A DNA stretch of 64,000 bases, from NCBI GenBank assembly GCA_014904985.1, contig MU128919.1:408204-472203 (forward strand). The letters are read 5' to 3'. Source of the stretch: Hydnum rufescens UP504 (lineage: Eukaryota > Basidiomycota > Agaricomycetes > Cantharellales > Hydnaceae). Made by a program: the position numbers and the translations under genes. The notes under the pieces were generated by a model. It worked only from the letters and a program-made list of their open reading frames with translations, had not been told where the DNA came from and made no database searches. Positions 48,620 to 59,060 of this stretch are shown here, piece after piece. Each line of letters starts with the position of its first letter. Positions within the stretch are counted from its first letter, which is position 1.

Positions 48620-49556
48620 ACTGTTAGCCAACGCCTAAGTTACAGGGACACATAGTCTAGCACGAGCTGAAACGACAAAAACTCTGTGGAACTAGCAAAA
48701 CGCACGAGACACGAAGCAACATCTTTAGGTGTGCCAGAGCCCTTCTTGTGCAGGGGGAGCAGGGGCAGAAATGGGACGTAGGGTGTAGAGCGTCTTGAGT
48801 GAGGGCTTTTCTTAACGGATTGCATATCTTGAGGCCACGAGCAACGAGGTCGTGCTCTCAGAAACGATGAGCTATTAACGGCCGAAGAGGGCAGTGTTCA
48901 AACCTAACTTGGGTGTAGACCATCGCTGTCTCCCCAGAAAGTCAACCCATAATTACATATGCATATCTTCCAGGAACAGAACGCCCTCTTGCCGTGATTA
49001 CCGGTACCATAGGCGCCCATCCATATTTTTTTTCGCGTTTTCTTTTTTGCACCTTGCGCCTGGGGCTTGTCGCAGGCGTGAGCTTGGCCAATTGGGTTAC
49101 TATTAGGCTTTCCTTTGTGGACTTTGATACTATAATAAGGAATTGTGGTGGTGCCCCTTCCGTTAGCTAGACCAAATGGAGATATTTCATGACCGTGGCG
49201 CAGGATTTCCCAATGCGACATATCTGGGAGCCTCAATCTCGCAAGGCAGCAGCACCTTGAGAGGGTGCCAAGTCCTGTAATGCTCTGCATTGCCTGCCCG
49301 CAGCAGGTTGCCTCGCCCCGCAGTGCGCTCACCCTTCAGTGTCTGCACAGTACAGGAGAATTTTGAGAGACATAACGCTGCGGCTGATGTACCTGTAGTA
49401 TCTTTCAAGTAAATTTCGGCCAATGCGTCATGCATGTGCACAGATGTAATTTTCCTCGACTCAACACCAAAACTCTCCAAGCAAGCACACCTACCATTCC
49501 TTGGAATTCCTTGGTCAAGTATCATCAGCTTGCTCTAGCCCTGTCATCCTCTCTCC
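48620..49556. other. Intergenic region between divergent genes
   Basis: About 0.9 kb upstream of both the C2H2 gene and the EH-like gene. Open frames here (for example 48904-49332 minus) show no domain. It presumably contains both promoters. Confidence 0.4.
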
Positions 49557-51917
49557 ATGTCCTCCGTAGAGCGGCCTCTGGTGCTCCACATCAGTGCCCT
49601 CAGCCCTGAAGAATATGATCTATACACAGCCATTTTGGCCGACCTCTCTGGCCCTGCCCAAGACAACCACGCTTGGGATAGACCCGTGGATGTCATGGAA
49701 GCCCGAGGGTGGATCCGAGGGCGCTATGGCCTCGATGCGGCCTTGGTTGACAAAGTTAGTGCTCTGTTCTGAACTGCCGTTTTCGATGCATGCATCTCTC
49801 TCCAACTTTCAAAATTCCCTCACGATCAATCGGTTTCTTATCATCGGTGCCTTTTTTTCAGATCCTCAGATATTTTCCAACGACACCTGGCAAAACAGAC
49901 ACATTGTCGACTGGACAATTCTTCGCTTGCATGCGACTCGTCCTTCACGCTCAAGCCGGGCGCGATCCAGCCAAAGCATTAGTCTTTGTTCAAGGTATGG
50001 CCTCCCTTCACACCTTTCCACGCAAACCTCCTGATCCAGAACAATGTCCTTCCGACCCATTCTTGATGCCGCAAATCGTCTCGAACAATAGCGAATGTGT
50101 CCAAAACCCTTGATAGTCGTGCGACATCACCTGTTCGAAAGCATAACCAAGGTATTGCTAGCAAGTTCTTGCCAGCTAAAGCTATATCACCGATACCTCC
50201 GCCCCTACCGCCTCCGCAACACGTTCCTCCAAATCGTGCGCGAGTCGCATCCGAATCACACACTGCGGTTCCCCCTTCCGAGGGTCATCCCTCAACGATC
50301 GTTCCGAAACCTGCAAACCCATTCAGACAATCATTATCGGCCCTTCGTACGTCTCCGCCGTCATCTTCACTACCTGATGATGGCGAAACAGTTCATTCTG
50401 GACCTTTGCCCGTTCCACCTGTCCATCCCATGTTGCGATCGGTATACGGCACCCCAACCATCCCGGCTGTGCCGGTTGACAGCAGAACAGCAGCATGGGT
50501 CATGGAGAGTTCGCAGGCGGAAGTTCCTCCATCCGGTACAAAACCCACTAATCCATTTGGCTCACGTGTGGCGACAGCTCCAACGCAAAACGCGAAGCAA
50601 CTGACTTCCCTATCACCCCCGCTACCCCCACGCAAACCGCCATTACTACCTCCGCGGGGGTCGGACGCACTGGTCGTTGTAAATTTGAATAACAACCAAC
50701 CATCACTGCCGCCACGGCCGCCTCCCAAACCAGCACTCAAATCTTCCCCACCGGCATACCCTCCCCTTGCCACCTCTTCCCTTATGAAAGAATCTCTGAA
50801 GGCGGCCAAAGGCGGTCAGATCCAGAAGGCCAACGAGTCGCTTCTGGGGAAGACGCTGAATTTGGAGGTCATTAAGAGGAGTTCATCGCGAGATCTTCCG
50901 CGAGAGCCAGCGCCGCCGTCGCAATTGGCACTGAACTTTGGCATGCGCCCGAACAACGCTGTCCTGGGCTCGTCACCAAATGACAGGGGCCAAGTAAAGC
51001 GGAATAATTTCCCAAGTCCTCCAGAATCTACATCCTCTCTTGAGATTCTTGCTTCTGCTAGGCTACCCCAGGCAGAATCCACCTCTGGGAACTACATCCA
51101 TCAACATCGCCGCGGGACTCGAGCACTATTGACCAACAATGATTCTCACGCCTCCTCTTCATCTACATCTTCGGATCCCCCTGGAAGTAGGGATCGGGCT
51201 TTCCCACCATCCGTATCGGATGGGGACATGTACGCGAACCGGGAGCGTTCCCGCCCTCCCTTACCAATCGGTCATGACCCCAGGACTAGCACCTCTACAG
51301 ATGTACTCCCCAGGCCTGATTTTGATTCACCGCTAAGTTTGGGGACCGCGGCGCACGTGGGGCGATCGAAATCCTTTCATGTTCACACTGGCTCCCTCCA
51401 CACACCGCCTCCACCCCCTCGGAGACGGCCGGAAAGCATCCAAGTCCTGGGATCAACTACTGGGCTGAGCCCACACGGAGCCGTACCACACTCGGCTACG
51501 TCCATGGCAGTGGGGACAACTCCGCCCCCGTTGTCTCGGCGTGCCTCCCTTCAATCTCACCATTCCGCGCCCACATCGGGACAACATGGGTCGAGAACGT
51601 CTCCGCCTCCTGTTCCACCCATAGGAGAGGCATTTCAGCATTTATACACGAGCGTAAAGCAAAAGGCTGAGTCGTTTCAGGCACCCATAGAGAGCGCGAG
51701 AAGGACGATAGAGGGGAGAGTCATCCCCGGTGGATACACGAAACGTGGTGCGGAAGGAAAGGGCCTTGTCGCAGAAGAGGAGAACAATGTTGAGACAGAT
51801 GTGGATGATGGGCGTGCTAGTAGGCTGACTAGCGATGGCAGTGAAATGGGGATGGATAGTGGGGAATGGAAGCGGGAGAAAAAGAGTGAGATGGGGGACG
51901 GATGGCAAAGATTGTAA
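49557..51917 (+). CDS. EH-like N-terminal domain with proline-rich tail
   Basis: ATG at 49557 gives MSSVERPLVLHISALSPEEY. An intron near 49,756-49,860 joins VDK to ILRYFPTTPGKTDTLSTGQF and FACMRLVLHAQAGRDPAKAL, a pattern like an EH domain (helix-loop-helix with a conserved FACMRLV helix). A second intron, 49995-50091, joins FVQ to ANVSKTLDSRATSPVRKHNQ. About 600 residues of Pro/Ser-rich sequence follow, with many PPLPPR-type motifs likely to bind SH3 domains and several NPF tripeptides, the classic EH ligand. Near the end lies LYTSVKQKAESFQAPIESAR. A role in endocytosis or actin patches is inferred. The gene ends at TAA 51915-51917. Confidence 0.68.
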
Positions 51918-52092
51918 TTCCTCGTATCTCGCGGTGTATAATTTCTTATTCCCTGTGTAAAATGTTGTTGAATAAAGGATTTTCATCGTGCAGCGGAGCT
52001 CGAGGTGTCACGGTTGTTTGTTTATTTGTTTATTAGTTATTTGTTTTTACTTATTGACACCGAGGGGCGACCTTGGGTCTTGCCACCCACGA

Positions 52093-54114
52093 ATGTCAAC
52101 ACCATTTCACCCTCGCCACTCCCAGCTTCCCCCGCTTATGCGACGGAAAGAGTCCTGGACCGCTACGCCATATGATATGCAGCCAACTATTCCGGCACTT
52201 CTCAACTTTCTCCAGCCAAATTCGACCTTGCGTTCGCGCCGCTCTACATCACCTTCCCCCTCTCTCCCATCCCTTTACTTGACTTCATCGCCCTCATCTT
52301 CTTGTGCTCACTTTCAGGCATCATCGCCACCCCCAACAGAGCCATCCACACCTCCAGATTCACCCAGTATGCACCGTACCTTTGTCTTAGACAAACCAGT
52401 ACAGCGTCCAAAGGACGAACGAGGCCTTTATCTGCTCCTTTCAGTGCTCGAATCTACTCAGCCACAGTTTCACCCAAAATATGAATGTGGTGCTCGCCCA
52501 ACCCCATACGATCTGTACGCCGACGAGGATCTCCCGATTAGCGCCCATCGACCACAACTTCCCCCCACCATCAATAGTACTGTAGTCCCATGCACGCCAC
52601 CGCCTCGCACTCCCATTTCACTCCCCCAGACTTCATTGTCATCATCACCACCACGCCCCACAACACCATCACCGCATGCGACATCCGACTATGAAGATAC
52701 TATGGATGATGATGGTGAGACCAAACGGGTATCACAACCGCCGCCATCACCATCTATGTTGTGGGCGTCTCCACAGGTAGCCCTGCCTTCGCCTTCACGC
52801 GTTCTGGCCTTGCCCGAAGAATGTGTTTCACCAGCACTCACTAGCACTCGTGATATCTCTCCTCCTGCCTTTGTAACCTTGAAGACAGAGAGACACGAAC
52901 AATGCCAGCTATTATCCTCTGTCACCTGCGACGATGTTACTGCACCTGTGCCTCCTATCATGAATGAGGATGGACCCAAGTCTTTTTCGCCCCCTATTGA
53001 AGTAATTCCCGACAACGGTATTATTTCACCCTCACACTTCACTACCGCCATGGCACCATCGCCGCCTGCACCATCATCATCATCATCATGTGCGGCGCCA
53101 ACATCTCCAATGACGCCAGCACCTGTTCTGCTAGGACCGAAGACGAATAAACTTGACCCTTCCGCGAAATCGAGACCAAAGGTGTCATCGAGTCCGCCCT
53201 CCAATGCTGCCACTTCCTCTTCGACTGTGCGCCGATCGGGCCCTACCGCTACCGAGGTCACCAAGAGAAAGAGGCAGAGGCGCGTATCAGATGTGGAGAA
53301 CATCGATCATGGAAACTCTCCTGTTTCTGGTGGTGCCGCTGGTTCTCCGCTCTCTTCCACTGCATCGGTGCTGTTATCAGACAAGGCGCCCATGAAGAAA
53401 AGGGCACGTCGCGAGACTATTGTGAAAAGGAAGTCTGCGTCGCCATCCACTGTGCCATCTGCAACACTTATGCCAGCGACGACGCCAGTGGAGAAGACAC
53501 CGGAAGCAGGTATGAAGAAAACAAATTCGGGTACAGCGAAACGCGCGCGTAAAGTCAAGGAACAATCCTCACCATCAACAGAGGCACCCTCAGAAGCGAC
53601 AGCATCCTCGCAGCCGTCCTCCCCTGCAGATGACCCCTGCGTGGGTTTGGATTTACCCTCTCTATTGGTTGATGCGCTCGTATTCGGGCGCGTATCCTTC
53701 TTAAGTGCCCCTGATCTTGTTAAATCACTTGTTCGGGATCAGCCACATTTGCTCGAGAGACAAGGAGTAGAGGCATGGACCAATCTTGCGAGGGAAGTAT
53801 TGGCGAAACACAAATTTTTCGGGAAGATCGCGCGGCATGGCAAGGTATGTGCTGTCGAATATCTTTGACCGGGCTGCACATCGTTTGCTGACAACGATTG
53901 CATTAATTTTTTTTTCTAGGGCGCAGATGGGAATAAACTGGAGGACGCGTGGTACTACGAGTCGTCCTTCGACCCTGATCGGGGACGCGCTGAGACGCTG
54001 GCGGAGCTTGCACCTCCAAGTAGTCGACGAAGGAAAGCCAAGATGGGCGATCGGACTTACTTCTACGAGCCAGTTGATATGAATCGGTGGGTTGTGGCGG
54101 CAGAAGAAGAATGA
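52093..54114 (+). CDS. Ser/Pro-rich protein with conserved C-terminal globular segment, unknown function
   Basis: ATG at 52093 (MSTPFHPRHSQLPPLMRRKE) opens a long low-complexity Ser/Pro/Thr frame with basic clusters such as ETIVKRKSASPS and TKRKRQRR, which look like nuclear localisation signals. The last part is ordered: LPSLLVDALVFGRVSFLSAP, DLVKSLVRDQPHLLERQGVE and LAREVLAKHKFFGKIARHGK. An intron (53845-53920) joins this to GADGNKLEDAWYYESSFDPD and RTYFYEPVDMNRW, ending in TGA at 54112-54114. I recognise no named family. The C-terminal helix-rich block resembles a winged-helix-like fold, a weak guess. Confidence 0.65.
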
Positions 54115-55667
54115 ACTTTATTCTTCTCAATTTATCCTTACGTTTCGTGTGTTGCGTCGTGTCGTGTGGGCTCTTGGAGGCCTTTTTTATTATCTTTTTC
54201 TTCCCCAATTCTTTTATTTGTTCGTGGCCTTGGATCGGGACCCTTTTCATGTCTTTTCGCGCTTTATTCTTTATTTTCTGCTGCTGATAACAGCGGCGTT
54301 TATGATGTTTTCAGCCGTACGTTGTGGTAGTGTTGCAAGTACGAGCGAGGAAGGTGTACTAATACGGCACTCGGCTGAACTGAATTGCCTGACTTTTACC
54401 TATGGAGTCTGGGGCGCTTTAGTGGCCCACCGGTTGCTCAAATTGCGGGGGGCTGCACTGACAATACGTCCCCCCTTCTTCGTTAGCCTGCCGCACAAGT
54501 TACTATGTATGCGATAGACATCCCCGCGATAACCTCTTCTCGGTTCATCGCACTATAGGTGAGTCCGCTTGTGCCTCTGGATTCCAATAGACTAATGATA
54601 AACCCCCTCTAGTCTTTGGAGAGCTTTCGAATCACAGGGAGTTTTACCACACTGGTAAATATTCATGTCTCTCAAAAATACAAAAGGGTACTCTACCCAA
54701 TCATACAAGTGACAAGATCCACACCTAATCAACGTCAAAGACGTATGTTCGTTGACCCGGACAACGAGAACAAGGGACACGTGACCTTTGGGCCTGTCCT
54801 GCCACTCAATGCGCTTGCAACAATGCATGATCACTCCGTGGATTCTGCTATGGCTTAGAGTCAAAGAAATGCCATCGTGCATGTTGGTTCAATTTCCTCG
54901 AGCTCCTTGAGCTGTCCTGAAAAGTGAAGGAGCCGGCCAGCATCAAAGAGGGGTATTGTGTGTTCTAGGGAATGCCTATGAAGGACATGCCAGATATCAT
55001 CCAAGGAGGGTGTTTCCATCATGCACACAGGTAGTGTATTTCCCTCCTACATACAATTTGCAGCATGAGGCTGGGGTGGACAGTGGCGGCAGAATGTTGT
55101 GTCGTGCGCCTTTCATAATAGAAAATTTTGTGTGGAGCGCCCAGCTAATTGTGAAACGAAATCCAGGGTCACGGCACATATCGAACGAATGTGATTGAAT
55201 GACTGACAGCTCCACGATCCAAAGTGGCCTGCGACGTCATCCTTCACGGACCCAAAAGTGGAGCCGAGGAGCACATAAAATTTCTTTTGTTTCGCTATAG
55301 TAAAGTGGCATTTTCTGCACTTGCTCTTGACAAATCATGTGCCTTCGCCACTGGTAAATTCACCATTGGTACAGTAAATTCCCCGGGCCCGCGAGCACCA
55401 AGTCTTTCTCATTACTGAGAAACGATCTGGTAAGAGCCGGTCACCTGACTGTGCGTGATGTAAGCGGTTGGGTGAAACTACCCGGTTCATTTCGCTTCCG
55501 ACCCTGCCGATTCAGTGCCGAATGTCCCGATCCCGGTTCCGATTCCCAGCAGTGTGCTAAGCAAGAAGCAGTAACTACATCTACATCTAGATATTATTAA
55601 TTGGGTACTCACACCTTAGCGTGGAAGTGAATCCAAGAGCTCTCACCACCTTCCTTCGTATCACCAC
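54115..55667. other. Intergenic region, no gene recognised
   Basis: About 1.5 kb. Open frames near 54,592-54,882 and 54,956-55,198 lack domains and conserved splicing. A T-rich stretch at about 54,120-54,290 follows the upstream stop and is probably 3' untranslated sequence. The last few hundred bases should contain the SDR gene promoter. Confidence 0.4.
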
Positions 55668-57133
55668 ATGGCTCCTATCACATCCTCCTCCAAAGTCCTT
55701 GTCACAGGAGCCAACGGCTACCTCGCTTGCTGGATCGCCAAGGTCATCCTCGATAGAGGCCATACTGTAATTGGAACTGTCCGCTCCCCACCCAAAGGGG
55801 AGTATCTTAAGAAACTCTTCGGGGACAAATTCTCATATGTCTTGGTCGATGACATCGCCAAGGTCTGGACCAAGTCCCTCGTGCACATCGAATTGTGATC
55901 TGAGCACTAAATTCCATTCGGCCAATTCTCAGCCAGGCGCGTTCGACGAGGCGATCAAACTTGGAGTAGATGGCGTGGTTCACACTGCGTCCCCCGTATC
56001 CACTGCTCCAGGAGGCGATCCAGCCCTTTTCCTTGGGCCTGCCGTCAAAGGTACAACAGGTCTCCTCGAGAGCGTCTCGAAATATGGGTACGTAGTATGA
56101 ACCCGTGAACACATCCCTTTGGTTCTGAGACTCCATCGAATGTGGTCCACAGACCTACCGTGAAACGTGTGGTTATCACTTCGTCGGTTGCTGCTTCCCT
56201 GGGGGTGAAGGAGGGTCAGTATACTTACACCGAGGTGTGTGCACCATCACTTTCGCTTTCGTCTAAAATCGATGCCCTTTTTTGCATTTGCTAAATGAAT
56301 AAATAACTAATGACAGGCCGATTGGAATGAAGATTCCCCCGGAATCGTCGAGAAAGAGGGCACGAACGCAGGATGGCATTTGTATCGTGCGAGCAAGGTC
56401 TTGTCCGAACGTGCAGCATGGGAGTTTGCAAAGAAACAGGACTCGTTCGATCTGGTGACGATATTGCCAAGTGGGGTATGGGCCATCCGTCGCTATCTTC
56501 CCCACGCAGCCATATTAACGCGTGGCTAATTTAGGTGTTCGGAGTAAGTTGGACGAGCTCGTGTCGTGTATGGCTATGCTGACCATCATTGGGAACCAGC
56601 CGTTGATCCATGAGGTACTCCATTCTCCTCTTCGCTCTCGCTTGCGTCCGCTCATAAAACCGTATTAATACTCAGGTGAATGGTGTAGACTCGTTGAACG
56701 CCACCTCTCGCCTCTTCTGGAATAACGCCACCCTGCAAGACGATCCCGTGAAGGGCAAAGGCATCAGCCTCAATTTCGTCGACGTTCGTGACAACGCCCT
56801 CGCCCATGCCGTTGCCCTCGAGTCCCCAGACGCCGGCGGGGAGAGGTTCCTTGTGAACGCTGGCACGTTCACCTGGCAAGATCAAAGTACGTCCTCATCC
56901 CTCCTCGGAACCGATCGCTGAATCTCACGAACGACGATTATTCAGAGGATATCCTCAGAGAGGCCGGTTTCACAGAAGTCGCCGAGGGAATTCCTGGGAG
57001 TGGGAAGACGCATGTTCCTGATGTCTTCGTGGATGGCTCCAAGGCTACCCGCTTGCTCGGGGTGACGTATCGCCAACTTGGGGAGGTTAGCGTGGATATG
57101 TACAAGTCCTTGAAAGAGCGACTTGCCGAGTGA
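55668..57133 (+). CDS. Extended SDR ketoreductase (GRE2 / cinnamoyl-CoA reductase-like)
   Basis: NAD(P)H-dependent reductase of the extended short-chain type. The cofactor motif GANGYLACWIA lies at residues 14-24 (VLVTGANGYLACWIAKVILD). The catalytic Ser region is VVITSSVAASLG and the catalytic pair is YRASK. The substrate-side segment is VNGVDSLNATSRLFWNNATL, then GISLNFVDVRDNALAHAVAL and GERFLVNAGTFTWQDQ. The end is VDMYKSLKERLAE with TGA at 57131-57133. Introns are numerous. My model uses two very small exons, 56535-56543 (VFG) and 56600-56614 (PLIHE). About 350 residues, typical. Substrate not predictable. A decayed partial copy lies at 61,213. Confidence 0.87.
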
Positions 57134-57439
57134 TATGGCCTCGATGTGCACGAGAGCGACCCTCCCAAGTATTAGGAACAGTGTATGGTCTGAAGATAAC
57201 AAATTGTATTGGCGATGTTGCAGATTTCTTTCTAGAGCATAACATGGACCGTGTACGACTACAGGCGTGAATTTGTTGATTATGGCGAGACGAGGCTGTT
57301 TCTTGGCCGCAGAGTCGAATCCTTCAACCCGGTTGGCAAGCTTGAGTACTAACATTTATTGTACCTATGACGGCACAAACCGAAAAAGCCGAATGACGAT
57401 TGAACCAGAGCCGCTCCCTCCGCCTCCCCTCCCAATCTC

Positions 57440-57444
57440 GTATC
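57440..57444 (+). repeat. Target-site duplication GTATC, left
   Basis: Five bases directly before the 5' LTR, repeated exactly at 59048-59052 after the 3' LTR. Confidence 0.9.
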
Positions 57445-57621
57445 TGTTAAAATGGGCGGTTATCGACTACGGCGTACGTTGTCACGTGCCGCTTGCCCGT
57501 CTCCGCACGTCCGGCCCACTCTAGGGCCGCCCTCCTTTTACTATATATAACATAGGTATTTCATGTACATACCTCACTGGTTTGTACCTCCGCGACACAC
57601 ACGAGGTTCTTTATCCCAAAA
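57445..57621 (+). repeat. 5' LTR
   Basis: 177 bp, from TGTTAAAATGGG to TTTATCCCAAAA. TATATATAA is at 57542-57550, and the likely transcript start is near 57575. It lacks the usual terminal CA. Confidence 0.9.
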
Positions 57622-57631
57622 CAAACCAGTG
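57621..57631 (+). promoter_or_regulatory. Putative self-priming primer-binding site
   Basis: ACAAACCAGTG, using the last LTR base and the first ten interior bases, is the exact reverse complement of CACTGGTTTGT at 57575-57585 in the LTR. That LTR stretch is about 30 bases past the TATA box, so it could be the 5' end of the element RNA. No match to a tRNA 3' end starting TGG directly at the LTR edge is seen. Confidence 0.65.
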
Positions 57632-58862
57632 GGCCTCTGTGTCTTTTCTACGTGACTAAACCTGTGACCGTTGGGACGAACTGTGCTGTAGTCCGCGACA
57701 TCAACACCACGTCTGAAAACCTGCCATTTGTCCTTTTTTCCGCTTCTAAAGTGCGCGACTATTCCGTTGCCCATCTGGGGGCACCCTGTCTATACCTGGG
57801 AGTACCTGTTCTTTGGGGAAACCTCTACTTGCACCTGGGATTGACATTCTACCTGTGCTTGTGAACCGTGTCCCGTGTCTACTGTGACTGTTGGACCCGT
57901 GTCTTTTTCGGGGAATTTTTCTATTGCCGTTGCGCCATGTTGGTGAGGTGGAGGATTTAGTTGGGTGTTTGGGTGGGCTCTGGCTCTGGACCCAGAACAC
58001 TATTTTGAGATGTGCATGAGGAAGTCTCTGGACTTGGCTCATGACTCTCGGGTCTTTTAGGTGGGATGGAGGTGGTGCCTGGGTGAGGGGATTTCATGGA
58101 TCCGGCTTGTCGATCGGGGTGCGTGGAGGGGATTTGGATATCTGGCGCATGGCACATGACATCATCAAGACATCTACCGTTGTTATTCCGGTTTGCACAA
58201 GGGAGTTTGGGCTCGGCTCGTGGTACCCGCTACTGTTGGTGATTTATCAATCTATGTGGGCCCAGCTCGCTGTTTCGGGATGCGCGTGAGGGGATTCGGT
58301 TTTCCGGCTCACGGTTCTTGATGTCATCAAGACATCCACCATTATATTTTTTCGGTTTACGGTTCGTGCGAGGGGATTTGGATATCCGGCTCGCAGTACA
58401 CGACATTATTTTCGGTTTCCGGTTCGTGCGAGGGAGCTCAGTAAGCTCGGCTCGTGGTCCTCCTACCGAGGGGTTCATTTTTCGATTTCGGTTTGCATGA
58501 AGGAGTTTTTTGGAGGACTCGGCTTGTGGTACCTGCTATTACTTGGGAGCAATTTTCATTTTCGGTTCTCAGTTCGCGCAAGGGAGCTTGGACAGCTCAG
58601 CTCACGGTCCTGCTACTGACAGGTTTAATTTTTCGGTGTTTATGGTCTCTACTCCAGGGGGAGTATTTTTTCTTCTTGTTTTCCCTTGCCCCCATTCCTG
58701 TTCAAACTGATTTGCTCCAGTGGGAGCCGTTGTCCATGTTTTGCTCACTTTCCTATTTCCCTGTCCGAACTCACTTGCTTTAGTGGGAGCATATATGGAC
58801 TGCCCCATTAATTTTTTTTCTTTTGTCTCATGTTTTTCACTGGTGCTGTAGTCTCCACCGTC
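57632..58862 (+). repeat. Interior of the LTR element with degenerate internal repeats
   Basis: Non-coding sequence. From about 58,080 to 58,620, diverged units repeat, each with a form of GGTTCGTGCGAGGG or GGTTTGCACAAGGGAG followed by CGGCTCGTGG or CCGGCTCGC. Open frames are short and show no retroelement motif. Confidence 0.65.
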
Positions 58863-58870
58863 AAGGGGAG
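58863..58870 (+). promoter_or_regulatory. Polypurine tract
   Basis: AAGGGGAG directly precedes the 3' LTR, the expected place for the plus-strand primer of an LTR retrotransposon. Confidence 0.8.
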
Positions 58871-59047
58871 TGTTAAAATGGGCAGTTATCGACTATGGTG
58901 TACGTTGTCATGTGCCGCTTGCCTGTCTCCGCATGTCCGGCCCACTCTAGGGCCGCCCTCCTTTTACTATATATAACATAGGTATTTCATGTACATACCT
59001 CACTGGTTTGTACCTCCACGACACACACGAGGTTCTTTATCCCAAAA
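58871..59047 (+). repeat. 3' LTR, CpG-depleted relative to the 5' LTR
   Basis: 177 bp with seven differences from the 5' LTR, each replacing CG by TG or CA. The TATA box and the CACTGGTTTG stretch (59001-59010) are intact. Confidence 0.9.
58968..58976 (+). promoter_or_regulatory. LTR TATA box, possible promoter of the downstream gene
   Basis: TATATATAA in the 3' LTR lies 85 bases before ATG 59061. A transcript starting about 30 bases downstream would give a leader of roughly 60 bases for the VEFK gene. Confidence 0.5.
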
Positions 59048-59052
59048 GTATC
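59048..59052 (+). repeat. Target-site duplication GTATC, right
   Basis: Exact copy of 57440-57444, directly after the 3' LTR. Confidence 0.9.
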
Positions 59053-59060
59053 TGTGAACC

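Larger units (their letters stand above)
57445..59047 (+). mobile_element. Non-coding (non-autonomous) LTR retrotransposon, 1,603 bp
   Basis: Two 177-bp direct repeats (57445-57621 and 58871-59047) bound a 1,249-bp interior. A perfect 5-bp duplication, GTATC, flanks the whole. A polypurine tract AAGGGGAG abuts the 3' LTR. The 11 bases at the 5' LTR/interior junction are complementary to an internal LTR stretch placed where transcription should begin, as in Tf1-type self-priming. No gag, protease, reverse transcriptase, RNase H or integrase motif is present in any frame, so mobilisation would need enzymes from another element. The interior holds degenerate repeats around phrases like GGTTCGTGCGAGGG and GGATATCCGGCTCGC. 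It belongs to the same family as the solo LTR at 22,137. Confidence 0.92.

Noticed and set aside
57652..58783. Open frames inside the LTR element as gag or pol remnants
   Set aside because: All are short and none shows a zinc knuckle, protease, reverse transcriptase, RNase H or integrase motif.
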